Shown piece after piece: positions 44,107 through 53,105 of a DNA stretch of 64,000 bases. The position numbers were made by a program, and so were the translations under genes. Source of the stretch: Succinatimonas sp. CAG:777 (GTDB lineage Bacteria; Pseudomonadota; Gammaproteobacteria; Enterobacterales; Succinivibrionaceae); assembly GCA_000431835.1 (NCBI GenBank), contig HF987925.1, positions 1-64,000 on the forward strand, read 5' to 3'. Numbering within the stretch: the first letter of the stretch is position 1; every line of letters begins with the position of its first letter. Under the pieces are notes generated by a model that saw nothing but the letters and a program-made list of their open reading frames with translations, had not been told where the DNA came from and did no database searches.

Positions 44107-44745
44107 CTACTTTTCCTTTTTTACAGAAACAGCATTCAGCTTTCCTTCTAAGGCAGAGATCTCATACTTAGCCTGTTCTTTTTGAAGTTTCTCTGAGACT
44201 GTCTTATAGAACTTGTCATCATCAACAGAATAGAAGCGAGGGTGTTTTCTATCAATAAAAACTCTTGCAATCTGATCTTTGTAGTAGTGATGCTCAATTT
44301 TATTCTTTACAACACCAGTAAAGAATCTTGGTTTCTTGCTACCACACTCTTTATATAAAATTGCTGATTTTTTGGGCTTAACAATTTTTTCACAATTCTG
44401 AGAGCTCAAGTCAAAGAGCACAATTGCATAAGCTTCAACCACAATCGGAGCATTATCCTCTCTTAACTTTGATCTTAAGATTCTAAAGCGGACAACCCTT
44501 ATGATATATAAAGCTAAATATAGAACTACAAGAAGTGACAGAAAATAGAAATGCCCTTTATCAGGGAAGACACAGATATTGTCTGTAAAGTAAATTACAG
44601 ACAATAAAATAAATAACAGACAGAAGATGTAAAAAGAAAGACCTAAACCTTTTTTACACATGGTATCGACCACGTTAATGTTAAAACGTACTCCTGCCTT
44701 TTGCAGGTAGGACTGCATATACACATTAGGTGGAAGGTTTTTCAA
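44107..44745 (-). CDS. Two-helix membrane protein of unknown function
   Basis: 212 aa. Two hydrophobic segments at about residues 34-51 and 67-84 separate a short N-terminal part from a cytoplasmic or periplasmic soluble domain with RFFTGVVKNKIEHHYYKDQIARVFIDRKHPRFYSVDDDKFY. That stretch is reminiscent of DUF3592-type proteins, but the match was not verified. Sits 29 bp before the proline symporter gene on the same strand, so may be co-transcribed upstream or downstream of it. Confidence 0.5.
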   Translation of the reverse strand: MKNLPPNVYMQSYLQKAGVRFNINVVDTMCKKGLGLSFYIFCLLFILLSVIYFTDNICVFPDKGHFYFLSLLVVLYLALYIIRVVRFRILRSKLREDNAPIVVEAYAIVLFDLSSQNCEKIVKPKKSAILYKECGSKKPRFFTGVVKNKIEHHYYKDQIARVFIDRKHPRFYSVDDDKFYKTVSEKLQKEQAKYEISALEGKLNAVSVKKEK

Positions 44746-44774
44746 GTCTTTCTCCTATAACAATATCCTAAATC

Positions 44775-46253
44775 TTAACGAGATTTAACTTCTTCCCAGA
44801 ACTTTTTCTCAAGATCATTATACAGTGTTTCAACCTCTTCGTTACCATTTTGTGTTAAGAGGCTTACAACAAAGATAACAGCTGATGAGATGATGAATCC
44901 TGGTACTAAAGAGTATAAGTCAAAGAACTTGCCAATTTCCCATACAATCACGGTAACTGCACCTGCAATCATACCCCAAATTGCCCCCTTTAAGGTCATC
45001 TTCTTCCAGAAGACAGAGATCACAACGGTAGGACCAAATGAAGCACCGAAACCTGCCCATGCATAAGATACTAACTTTAAGATACCTGAATTTGGATCTA
45101 AAGCAATGATATATGCAATTGCAGCCACTAATAACAGCATAAATCTACCAATCCATACTAACTCAGTCTGAGAAGCATGAGGTCTTACAACTCTGCGATA
45201 GAAGTCAGCTGTTAAAGTAGTTGATGCTACTAATAACTGGCATGATAAGGTACTCATAATTGCAGCTAAGATAGCTGAAAGCAAGATACCTGCTATCCAT
45301 GGAGTAAATAAGGTCTGAGTTACAATGATGAAGATCTGCTCAGGATTATCAACTGTAAGCTCAGGATGTTTTGCTGCAAAGGCAACACCGTAGTAACCTA
45401 CTGCTACAGCTCCTAACAGACAGAAAATCATCCAGCTGATACTGATTCGTCTTGCACCACCCATACCTCGTACGGAAGCTGCTGCCATGAAGCGAACTAG
45501 AATATGAGGCTGCCCCACATAACCTAAGCCCCAGCCTGCTAAAGAGATAAGACCAATAACGGTTGTGCCCTTTAACAGGTTAGCCATATCAGGGCCTTTT
45601 AGAGAAACTAAAGCATTAGCTTCTGAAATTGAACCCACATCCAAAATAATAATGATAGGAGTGATAACTAAAGCAAAAATCATTAAAGATGCCTGTACAG
45701 CATCAGTCCAGCTTACTGCTAAGAAACCACCGATACATACATAAAGAATGGTAGAAACAGCACCAATAAGTAAGGCATTTTCATAATCCATACCAAAGGT
45801 CTGCTGGAATAATCTAGCACCTGACACCATACCAGATGAACAGTAAACAACTGAGAAGATTAAGATAATAAAAGCCGAAATCACAGCAGTTAAACGTAAC
45901 TTATCTTTAAATCTTGCAGCAAAGTAATCAGGAAGAGTTAAAGCATCAGATGCGTTCTGAGTAAAAGAACGTAAACGAGCTGCCACAAATTTCCAATTAC
46001 ACCACTGACCAATGGTAAGACCAATAGCAATCCAAGCTTGGCTTATACCTGATACAAATAAAGCACCAGGCAGGCCCATTAACAGCCAACCTGACATATC
46101 CGAAGCACCAGCAGAAAGACCGGTGATCACACGACCTAATTTACGTCCGCCTAATACATAATCATTTAGAGAAGAAGTTGAGCGAGCGGCTACAATGCCA
46201 ATGACAATCATGGCAAAAATGTAGACAATAAAAGTAGTTGTAGTTGTAAACAT
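44775..46253 (-). CDS. putP: Sodium/proline symporter
   Basis: 492 aa, PutP length. Na+-dependent inner-membrane proline uptake. Seen: DYVLGGRKLGRVITGLSAGASDMSGWLLMGLPGA (the PutP N-terminal signature), GWGLGYVGQPHILVRFMA, AIMSTLSCQLLVASTTL and the FGASFGPTVVISVFWKK segment. All sodium-site regions look intact. Its family (SSS) is the same as that of the tandem symporters at 2553 and 4872, but the sequence is far apart. No putA lies in the window. Confidence 0.93.
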   Translation of the reverse strand: MFTTTTTFIVYIFAMIVIGIVAARSTSSLNDYVLGGRKLGRVITGLSAGASDMSGWLLMGLPGALFVSGISQAWIAIGLTIGQWCNWKFVAARLRSFTQNASDALTLPDYFAARFKDKLRLTAVISAFIILIFSVVYCSSGMVSGARLFQQTFGMDYENALLIGAVSTILYVCIGGFLAVSWTDAVQASLMIFALVITPIIIILDVGSISEANALVSLKGPDMANLLKGTTVIGLISLAGWGLGYVGQPHILVRFMAAASVRGMGGARRISISWMIFCLLGAVAVGYYGVAFAAKHPELTVDNPEQIFIIVTQTLFTPWIAGILLSAILAAIMSTLSCQLLVASTTLTADFYRRVVRPHASQTELVWIGRFMLLLVAAIAYIIALDPNSGILKLVSYAWAGFGASFGPTVVISVFWKKMTLKGAIWGMIAGAVTVIVWEIGKFFDLYSLVPGFIISSAVIFVVSLLTQNGNEEVETLYNDLEKKFWEEVKSR

Positions 46254-46334
46254 AATTAAACCAACATTTGTTAAAAGATTTGACTATTTTAACAAAATTT
46301 GCTTTTCAGACTGTAAGTTAATGAAAACGAGAAA

Positions 46335-46371
46335 TTTATGCCCTATTAAGATCCACTTAATAAGGCATAAA
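46335..46371 (-). terminator. Hairpin terminator after the rfbD-like gene
   Basis: Stem TTTATGCC/GGCATAAA extended by TATTAAG/CTTAATA with one mismatch (46335-46350 and 46356-46371). On the minus strand it follows the stop at 46397 and is trailed by AAATTTCT, so a strong hairpin with a short T-run. Confidence 0.55.
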
Positions 46372-46396
46372 AGAAAATATAGATAAGAATAAAAGC

Positions 46397-47305
46397 TTAG
46401 ATCTTAGCCTGAGATAGATATCTCTTTACTGCATCCTGCCATGTAGGTAATGGCTTGAAGCCATTTTTAACTAACTTAGACTTATCTAAACGAGAATTAA
46501 ATGGACGCTTTGCCTTTGAAAGTCCATATTCAGCAGTAGTTACAGGGATAACTTTAGTCTTTAATCCATACTGCTTGTAGAACTCAACACAGAAGTCATA
46601 CCATGAAATGTAACCACCTTCGTTAGTTGCATGATAGTAGCCATACTTTTGTGTTTCGCACATATCAACTAATAATCTTGCCAAATCCAAGGTGTAAGTA
46701 GGAGTACCAATCTGATCATTTACAACTTTTACAGCATCGTGAGTTTTACCTACGTTAATCATGGTCTTAATGAAGTTCTTACCATTAACACCAAATACCC
46801 AAGCAATTCTTACAATAAAGTATTTTTCTAAAGTCTTTGATACAGCAAGCTCACCGTCGAGTTTTGACTGACCATAAACATTTAGAGGAGCATAATCTTT
46901 GCAGTCAGGCTCCCAAGGCTTATCGCCTAAACCATTAAAGACATAGTCTGTAGACAGATACAGCATCTTACAATCTAATTCTTTACAAACATTAGCGATG
47001 TTTGCAGTACCATCAACATTGACCTTTCTTACTAAATCTTCTTTTTCCTCTGCTAAATCAACAGCAGTCCAAGCTGCACAATGAATTACAGCATCAGGCT
47101 TTACTTTAGAGATAACTTCTCGCACTGCATTTGCATCAGTGATGTCGAGTTTTACATAAGGCATTGTTGTAACAGCAGTGCCATCAGCTACACCTGAATA
47201 TACATCCTGAATGTCTGATCCTACGCCTTCATGACCTCTTGAATGAAGCTCATTCATGACATCATGACCGAGCTGACCATTAACACCTGTTACAAAAAAC
47301 TTCAT
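46397..47305 (-). CDS. rfbD: dTDP-4-dehydrorhamnose reductase family protein
   Basis: 302 aa. A Rossmann-fold RmlD-type reductase: FFVTGVNGQLGHDVMNEL (GxxGxxG), HCAAWTAVDLAEE, YLSTDYVFNG with the catalytic Thr/Tyr, PLNVYGQSKLDGE with the YxxxK pair, then the C-terminal SRLDKSKL. Final step in dTDP-L-rhamnose synthesis. It stands alone; rfbA, rfbB and rfbC are not adjacent, so they must be elsewhere or the enzyme serves another nucleotide sugar. Confidence 0.85.
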   Translation of the reverse strand: MKFFVTGVNGQLGHDVMNELHSRGHEGVGSDIQDVYSGVADGTAVTTMPYVKLDITDANAVREVISKVKPDAVIHCAAWTAVDLAEEKEDLVRKVNVDGTANIANVCKELDCKMLYLSTDYVFNGLGDKPWEPDCKDYAPLNVYGQSKLDGELAVSKTLEKYFIVRIAWVFGVNGKNFIKTMINVGKTHDAVKVVNDQIGTPTYTLDLARLLVDMCETQKYGYYHATNEGGYISWYDFCVEFYKQYGLKTKVIPVTTAEYGLSKAKRPFNSRLDKSKLVKNGFKPLPTWQDAVKRYLSQAKI

Positions 47306-47426
47306 ATAAACTCCTTTTACTATGAGTTCTTCTTTAAAACTGTAAATTAACCTTTAATTTTCAATTATAGGTTTTATAAGACTCAAAATCACTAAAACGA
47401 AGAGAGCTAAAACCTATACAGAAAAC

Positions 47427-47831
47427 CTAATAATTGTGTTCTTTACTAAACATCTTTGGAGACAAAAACAAAGCCTGCAAAACAGTAGTCTTATCATTTT
47501 CAAGCACCTGCCCCCATAAGAAGTACTCATAACCAAAGCTGAGATCTTGAGGGACCTTCACACCTTCAAATGACACAAAGATAGCTTTTTTAGAATCATC
47601 GGCAAATTCGAAGATATCATCTTCAAACTTTCTGACAAACTGACCTCTTAATAAAGCATAGTCTCCTGTCTTTGCTGATTTTTTAAGACCGGCAATGGTG
47701 TTAGGAGGAGAAGGTTTTGGCATATGCTCTTGCTCAAGAGCATGCTCATTATCATGAGCATTACTTACTAAAGCAAAACTGCTCATAAAAATAGCTGTTG
47801 AAAACAAATTTAAGTATCTTTGAAATTTCAT
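47427..47831 (-). CDS. BOF-fold (YgiW/YdeI-like) periplasmic protein
   Basis: 134 aa from the ATG at 47831 (a TTG one codon earlier is not needed; AGAAGAG lies upstream). Signal peptide with SNA-H cut, a His/Glu-rich spacer HDNEHALEQEHMP, then an OB-like domain: LLRGQFVRKFEDDIFEFADDSKKAIFVSFEG and YEYFLWGQVLENDK. This is the layout of the bacterial OB-fold (BOF) stress-tolerance family YgiW/YdeI. Ligand unknown; the acidic His-rich tip could bind metals or cationic peptides. It lies 37 bp after rnt. Confidence 0.7.
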   Translation of the reverse strand: MKFQRYLNLFSTAIFMSSFALVSNAHDNEHALEQEHMPKPSPPNTIAGLKKSAKTGDYALLRGQFVRKFEDDIFEFADDSKKAIFVSFEGVKVPQDLSFGYEYFLWGQVLENDKTTVLQALFLSPKMFSKEHNY

Positions 47832-47868
47832 CAAATACTCTTCTAATACTAGCTAAATCTGCCTGAAT

Positions 47869-48600
47869 TTAGTCTGAGTCGCACACACAACTATCTTGAG
47901 ATGAATCTTTTGATTCTGTATCACATTCTTTGTTCTTTGAGTTATTGTAATCAATCTCAATGTCTACAGGCTCAGGCATACCACAGAATTTAGTAAATCT
48001 GTTTAAGATTGCACAGAATAATTCTGTTTCCTTTCTTGTATCATAAGCTGCACCATGAGCACAGTTCTGATCAAAATCAACATGAGCAGCATAACAGGCC
48101 TTTTGCAAGACACTCTGACCTAACATTAACATAGATAATGATGCTGTATCGATTACAGAGAAAGGATGGAATGGAGATTTTGAAGCAGCCTTTAATCGGT
48201 CAATTGCAGCAAAGATAAATGAATGGTCAAAATGAGCATTATGACCTACTAAAATTGCCCTCTTGCACCCCTGTTCTTTAAGTTTCTTCTTAATAGCTTT
48301 GAACATAGGTAATAAAGCATCTGACTCTGTCACAAGATTTCTGCTTTCATCAAAAGGATCTATATGTAAAAAATCAATATTCTTTTGGCAAATTTCAGAA
48401 CCTTCAAACGGTCTGATATTAGCGCTATAAAGTTCGTCAGGTACAAATTGACCATTTTCATCAATCTTTACAGTCATCATAGCGACTTCAATCAAAGCAC
48501 TCTTTTTAGGATCAAGGCCTGCTGTTTCAACATCCACTACAACAGGTAAAAAGCCTCTAAATCTGTCTTTGATGGTTAATTTATTAGATATATCTTCCAT
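47869..48600 (-). CDS. rnt: Ribonuclease T
   Basis: 243 aa. A DEDDh 3'-5' exonuclease maturing tRNA and 5S/23S rRNA 3' ends. Seen: DRFRGFLPVVVDVETAGLDPKK (the RNase T start with D-E), AILVGHNAHFDHSFIFAAIDR (third motif), HPFSVIDTASLSMLMLGQ and AHGAAYDTRKETELF with the catalytic His and Asp. A short Asp/Ser/Cys-rich tail is added at the C-terminus. Confined to Gammaproteobacteria, so supports the taxonomic placement. Confidence 0.93.
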   Translation of the reverse strand: MEDISNKLTIKDRFRGFLPVVVDVETAGLDPKKSALIEVAMMTVKIDENGQFVPDELYSANIRPFEGSEICQKNIDFLHIDPFDESRNLVTESDALLPMFKAIKKKLKEQGCKRAILVGHNAHFDHSFIFAAIDRLKAASKSPFHPFSVIDTASLSMLMLGQSVLQKACYAAHVDFDQNCAHGAAYDTRKETELFCAILNRFTKFCGMPEPVDIEIDYNNSKNKECDTESKDSSQDSCVCDSD

Positions 48601-49124
48601 AACATTATTTTACGTAAATTAATTTTGACGATATTTTAAGACATAACAGAAAAAATTCCAAAAAATAACTTTAAAACGCCGTAATCACTAAGACTTGTGA
48701 TTTGAAACATGATTGCTGGTACAAGTCTCTCTTGCAGATAAAGCTACTGTAGAAGTATCTTATTTTGCAAAAATGGCTTAGATAAAATTAGAAGAGAAAC
48801 ACAAAATTAAAAAATTAAGTAAACCTATTGCACAAAAACAAAAAAAGTCTTTTTAAATCTTTAATCTAGTTGTGATTTACAGCTATAATTTACTTTATAA
48901 AAGATACAATTAAAAGATCTGTTTATTCAGTGTTTTTGCCTTTATATGGATATGATAATAGTCCATATTTGTGACGTTGCTTTTTTCTTTTGTAAAGAAC
49001 GGAAAACAAAGGCATGACTTTTGCTTTAACAGAATATTATAAATAATGATGACTTATTGACTGTTACCCACGGTGAATAATTAACATCTGGCATTTGCTT
49101 GCACTAAAAACACATAGGTCAACT
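48601..49124 (+). other. Intergenic region before the sensor phosphatase-like gene
   Basis: About 520 bp, AT-rich, with divergent promoters for rnt (minus) and the gene at 49125 (plus) expected. No gene, repeat or riboswitch was recognised. An alternative TTG start at 49095 is rejected in favour of the ATG at 49125 preceded by AGG. Confidence 0.5.
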
Positions 49125-51062
49125 ATGAAACTTAAGCATAAATTAATCGTTTCTTTAGCTGGTGGCTTTACAGTATTAGCCTCAGCACTATGTTTATATA
49201 ATCAGACTGCTATATACGACAATGCGATAAAGACTCAGTTTGAAAATCATGATGAGGTATTAGGGATCTTTAGCTCATCTTTAGAGAACTATGCAACTTC
49301 TAGCATTGAAAAAGAAAAGTTAAACTTCATCAACAGCATTTCGAATGTTCAATATGAAGCTTTGGAGAAGTTTCACCAGACCTACGACAAACAAGATCTT
49401 TTAGATTTTGCTACCTTTACTTATTTTGCTCAATCAAATGCTACCAATCAGTTATTTGAAACATCAGTAGAATTACCTGATTCTGATAACTGTATGGCTA
49501 TATTGAATATTCCAAAATCTTTTGAAGACAGCATTAAAGGTTCGTTAAAAGATAACGGTGTAAAACTTGATAATTACTGGTGTAAGTTATCTGAAGGTAA
49601 GAAGTTTATCGGCTACAAGATCGAAAACGTGAATGACAAGAATTACCTGTACACAGAAAAACTGCAGGCAAACCAGATCTTTACACCTATGTCTTTTAAA
49701 GATGCTATCACTAAGATTGCTTTAAACGATATTGTAAAAGACGGTAACACCAAGGTCACTGTAGTGGATGACAGCTTTAAAATTGTTGTATCAAGTGATA
49801 ACAAATTTAAAGCTGGCGAAATTCCAGCATCATTCTATAAACAATCCAAAGAAAAAGAGTTGCAAACTGAGCTTTCAAATAATGATAACAGAGAAAAGCT
49901 TTGCACCATCAAATACATCAAAGATTATGATGTTTATGTGGTGGTTGAGACTATCAAAGGCACCATCATAAAGCCTGTAGTTTACTTTAACTTCATTATC
50001 TTAATCTTAAGTGCACTGTTAGCATCTTTACTGATTTTTGCTTTCTTGAAGTCTTTAGAAAATATTTCAAGTTCAATAACCACTCTTACCAACAATGTTG
50101 ACGTAATGTCAGCAAATGTTTTATCCGGTAAAGCTAAGATGGATGAAATCACCGAGAAGATCGATCCTTCAAAGCAGAACTATGTAAAACTAAAGAAACT
50201 AACAGAATCTATAAATTCTCTAGGTCGTTCTATCTGTGAGAATGTAGCTTCAAAAGAACAGGAAATAGAGACTAAAGCTAAAAAAGATACTTTAGAGGCA
50301 ACCGAGAATGCTATCTATACCATGGTAAGTGATGTCCACAAAGATTTAATGCCAGATGGTTCAGATATGCCAGCATCTAGATTTTTGGATATTGCATCAT
50401 TCATCATGCCTTCTAAGAAGAAGCCATCAGATTTCTATGATGTTTTCAGAGTTGATAAAGATAATATTGGTATTGTTTTTGGAGCATGCTCTAAGAGCGG
50501 TATTGCAGCAACTAATGCAATTACCCTGTGCACAAGCTTTATTAGAAAGTCATTTACTGAGGACAATAAATTACCAGGTGAAACCATCACTGATTTGAAC
50601 CATATCTTAATGCAAAAGAAGAGAGAGAACTTTACCATCTCGATTTTTGCCATGATTTTAAGCGAATACACCGGTAACTTTATCTTCTCTCAGGCTGGAC
50701 TGAAGTCACCTATTGTGGTTCATGAGCACAAAGGACAGTCAGTTGAACCTGTTGAGACTCAGCTTGAGCTTTGCTCTGATAAACTAATCGTTTATGTAAA
50801 CTCAAAAGGCAAGTTCACCTATCTTGATAGTATGGTATTTGCTGGTGCCGGTATCAAAGACGTTGTAAACAAAGATAACGAGCACTTTGGTCTTGATAGA
50901 GTAATTGAAATTTCAGAAAAAAATGGCGAAAAAAGCGCCTATGATCAGTTAATTGCTCTTTATAAAGACAGCAAAGAGTTTAGTGAGGATGCTGATAACG
51001 ATTTAGATGTCTGCGGTATCGCCATCAAGAAGAACGCTATCAACAAAGAGTTTGATGAATAA
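49125..51062 (+). CDS. Membrane sensor with degenerate SpoIIE/PP2C-type phosphatase domain
   Basis: 645 aa from the ATG at 49125. Two transmembrane helices (about residues 8-27 and 285-309) bracket a large periplasmic sensor region. A HAMP-like linker and coil follow, then a SpoIIE-like domain: SDFYDVFRV (about 435), GIVFGACSKSGIAAT (about 450), SQAGLKSP, LIVYVNSKGK and NDLDVCGIAI. Active members have GDVSGKG and YTDGV; here the metal-binding Asp of the first is Ala and the second reads YVNSKG. Catalysis is therefore probably lost, although the first Asp and the last acidic pair partly remain. It could be a pseudophosphatase adaptor. Ends in a strong terminator. Confidence 0.7.
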   Translation: MKLKHKLIVSLAGGFTVLASALCLYNQTAIYDNAIKTQFENHDEVLGIFSSSLENYATSSIEKEKLNFINSISNVQYEALEKFHQTYDKQDLLDFATFTYFAQSNATNQLFETSVELPDSDNCMAILNIPKSFEDSIKGSLKDNGVKLDNYWCKLSEGKKFIGYKIENVNDKNYLYTEKLQANQIFTPMSFKDAITKIALNDIVKDGNTKVTVVDDSFKIVVSSDNKFKAGEIPASFYKQSKEKELQTELSNNDNREKLCTIKYIKDYDVYVVVETIKGTIIKPVVYFNFIILILSALLASLLIFAFLKSLENISSSITTLTNNVDVMSANVLSGKAKMDEITEKIDPSKQNYVKLKKLTESINSLGRSICENVASKEQEIETKAKKDTLEATENAIYTMVSDVHKDLMPDGSDMPASRFLDIASFIMPSKKKPSDFYDVFRVDKDNIGIVFGACSKSGIAATNAITLCTSFIRKSFTEDNKLPGETITDLNHILMQKKRENFTISIFAMILSEYTGNFIFSQAGLKSPIVVHEHKGQSVEPVETQLELCSDKLIVYVNSKGKFTYLDSMVFAGAGIKDVVNKDNEHFGLDRVIEISEKNGEKSAYDQLIALYKDSKEFSEDADNDLDVCGIAIKKNAINKEFDE

Positions 51063-51078
51063 TTAACACTCACTCTAA

Positions 51079-51109
51079 AAAAAGCTCAGAGTAAAATCTG
51101 AGCTTTTTT
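51079..51109 (+). terminator. Terminator of the sensor gene
   Basis: Perfect 12-bp stem AAAAAGCTCAGA/TCTGAGCTTTTT with a 6-nt loop and a T-run, 17 bp after the stop. Confidence 0.9.
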
Positions 51110-51241
51110 GTTTTCGCTGATAGACACCATAAAGATTGAGTAAGAGATTGAAGAGAGCTTAATGAGAGTTCTTCTTTGTATCTGTTACTCATATCTTATC
51201 GGCTGTTGTAGAGCCTTGAACCTAAGTTGAGCTGATACAAA

Positions 51242-51274
51242 AAGAGCTCAGGATCATTAAAATGCTGAGCTCTT
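51242..51274 (-). terminator. Terminator of mscL
   Basis: Perfect 10-bp stem AAGAGCTCAG/CTGAGCTCTT (51242-51251 and 51265-51274). On the minus strand it is followed by TTTTTG, 20 bp beyond the mscL stop. Confidence 0.85.
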
Positions 51275-51293
51275 ATCTTTAACTAATCTATTA

Positions 51294-51737
51294 TTACTTC
51301 TGATTTTTCTCTTTTAAGAGGTCACGAATTTCTCTTAAAAGCACAATATTTTCAGGCTCAGGAGCAGCTTCTGTTTCCGCTTTCTCATCCTTTAATACCT
51401 TGTGCTTTAAGTTGATGATGATCTTAATACAGATAAAGATAGCAAAGGCTACTATGATAAAATCTAAGACATTCTGTAAAAAGATACCATAAGTTAAAAC
51501 AATTCCAGGTGCATCATCAGTCTTATCTTTTAATGTAAAAGCAAGATCTTTTAAATCAATGCTGCCCACAAAAAGACCAATTAAAGGCATGATGATATCA
51601 GCAACTAAAGATGACACGATTTTGCCAAATGCAGTACCAATAACCACACCGATGGCCATGTCCATTACATTACCTTTTACAGCAAAGTTCTGGAATTCTT
51701 TAAAAAAGGAAGTACCCTTCTTTACAAGATTGTTCAT
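51294..51737 (-). CDS. mscL: Large-conductance mechanosensitive channel
   Basis: 147 aa. Homopentameric channel that vents solutes on hypo-osmotic shock. MNNLVKKGTSFFKEFQNFAVKGNVMDMAIGVVIGTAFGKIVSSLVADIIMPLIG is the conserved N-terminal helix and TM1; TM2 (ILQNVLDFIIVAFAIFICIKIII) and the acidic/basic C-terminal helix follow. Intact and of usual length. Confidence 0.95.
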   Translation of the reverse strand: MNNLVKKGTSFFKEFQNFAVKGNVMDMAIGVVIGTAFGKIVSSLVADIIMPLIGLFVGSIDLKDLAFTLKDKTDDAPGIVLTYGIFLQNVLDFIIVAFAIFICIKIIINLKHKVLKDEKAETEAAPEPENIVLLREIRDLLKEKNQK

Positions 51738-51801
51738 AAATCTAACCCCATTGTCTCAATAATCCTCGTTTGATTAAAAATTCAGAATATCTGTAAAGAC
51801 A

Positions 51802-52710
51802 TTACCGTTTATATCGTGTCTTAGCATTGAATTCTTTAAATTCAACTGAGAAATTAACAGAGCCTTCCTTATAGGTAGTCTCAAGAGTTGTTTTTAACTT
51901 CTCTGCCTGTTCTTTATCTGCTACAAAGCGAACCCATGACTTTGTATTAGGTTCAAATCTGAATTCTAGTCTCTTTAGATCCTGATTGATGCTAAAGGTG
52001 TTGCCCTGAATGATAACTTTAATACTTGGTGTTAAAGCACTCTTTACAAGAGCTCCAAAAGCATCACTTCTTACATACATGACCCACAACAAAGCTAAAC
52101 AATCAACATAAGCTCTGTGAGCTTCATAGAAATAACCTAAGAAGGTATTTAAGTATTCTAGCTTTGCACCGGGGAAACCTAAAGTTTTCCATGGAACCTC
52201 TTTTAAAGAACATGCCCATGAAAGATTGGTTAAGGTTGAGAATCGCTTTTCAAAGAAAGGTCTATCAAAGGCAGCATTGTGAGCTACGATTAAAGGGCGA
52301 CCTGACAGGAAGTTAGCAACCATTTCATCATCAAAACATCTGCCTGAAACCATCTCATCAGTAATATGCGTTAAAGCTACAATTTCTGGTGGAATTGGCT
52401 CTTGAGGATCTTCAAACTCGTCATAGTAACGATCAACAGAGATAAGTAACTTTCTTTCTAATGAGAAGGTTGCCTTTACCATACCTAATTCAATGATCTT
52501 GTTTTTTAAAGGATCCATACCGGTAGTTTCAGTGTCTAAAAAGACTACTGAATATAACTTCTCACCTTGAACAGGTTCATTGAGTTTTATTGGAAAATGA
52601 GTATCTACACCTTCAATAGTTAAAGGGATCTTCTCTAAAAGACGATAATTTTCAGGATGTGCTCGGATATTGTCTATCATGCTGAGCGGAAATAGCTCTT
52701 CGTTTGCCAT
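51802..52710 (-). CDS. DEDDh-family 3'-5' exonuclease
   Basis: 302 aa. Exonuclease signature residues in order: FLDTETTGMDP (Exo I), VAHNAAFDRPFF (Exo II), HRAYVDCLAL (Exo III, His and Asp). N-terminal 50 residues and the C-terminal 100 residues (IIQGNTFSINQDLKRLEFRFEPNTKSWVRFVA) are accessory; the tail resembles a small DNA-binding or protein-contact module. Not DnaQ by context. Could act in DNA repair or RNA processing. Confidence 0.8.
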   Translation of the reverse strand: MANEELFPLSMIDNIRAHPENYRLLEKIPLTIEGVDTHFPIKLNEPVQGEKLYSVVFLDTETTGMDPLKNKIIELGMVKATFSLERKLLISVDRYYDEFEDPQEPIPPEIVALTHITDEMVSGRCFDDEMVANFLSGRPLIVAHNAAFDRPFFEKRFSTLTNLSWACSLKEVPWKTLGFPGAKLEYLNTFLGYFYEAHRAYVDCLALLWVMYVRSDAFGALVKSALTPSIKVIIQGNTFSINQDLKRLEFRFEPNTKSWVRFVADKEQAEKLKTTLETTYKEGSVNFSVEFKEFNAKTRYKR

Positions 52711-53105
52711 ATAAAAAAACTCAATAAATTAAACTTTTCTAATTTTACGATATTTTGCAAACAAAGTAATGTAACATTATGCACAGAATAATTTCTAAAA
52801 CTAATATTTTATATATAACAATATCATGATGATTTTATACATGCATAATTTTAAAAGAATTACCTAGTACTCATATAGGAATTTAATTTTTAATAAAAAA
52901 CTTAGTAAACTACTATGTTTTCTAGTTTATTGAATTTTAAAGATTTTTTATTCAATAATGTTTACTTTTGGTGCAAATATTAATAACACTCATTTTTAGG
53001 TATTTTGTTTTTGATTTATATATGTTTTCATATAGACATTGAAAAGAGATAAACAATCTTTAACGATATCAAAAGAATTCAGTAAATAAAATTGGAGTAG
53101 CACAT
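52711..53105 (+). other. Regulatory region of cysK
   Basis: About 395 bp of very AT-rich sequence between divergent genes, with a small repeat TATATG/CATATA at 53019-53034 (TTTT loop) within the likely promoter zone and GGAG at 53094-53097 as the cysK ribosome site. No gene recognised; a CysB-type control region is plausible but not demonstrable. Confidence 0.4.
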
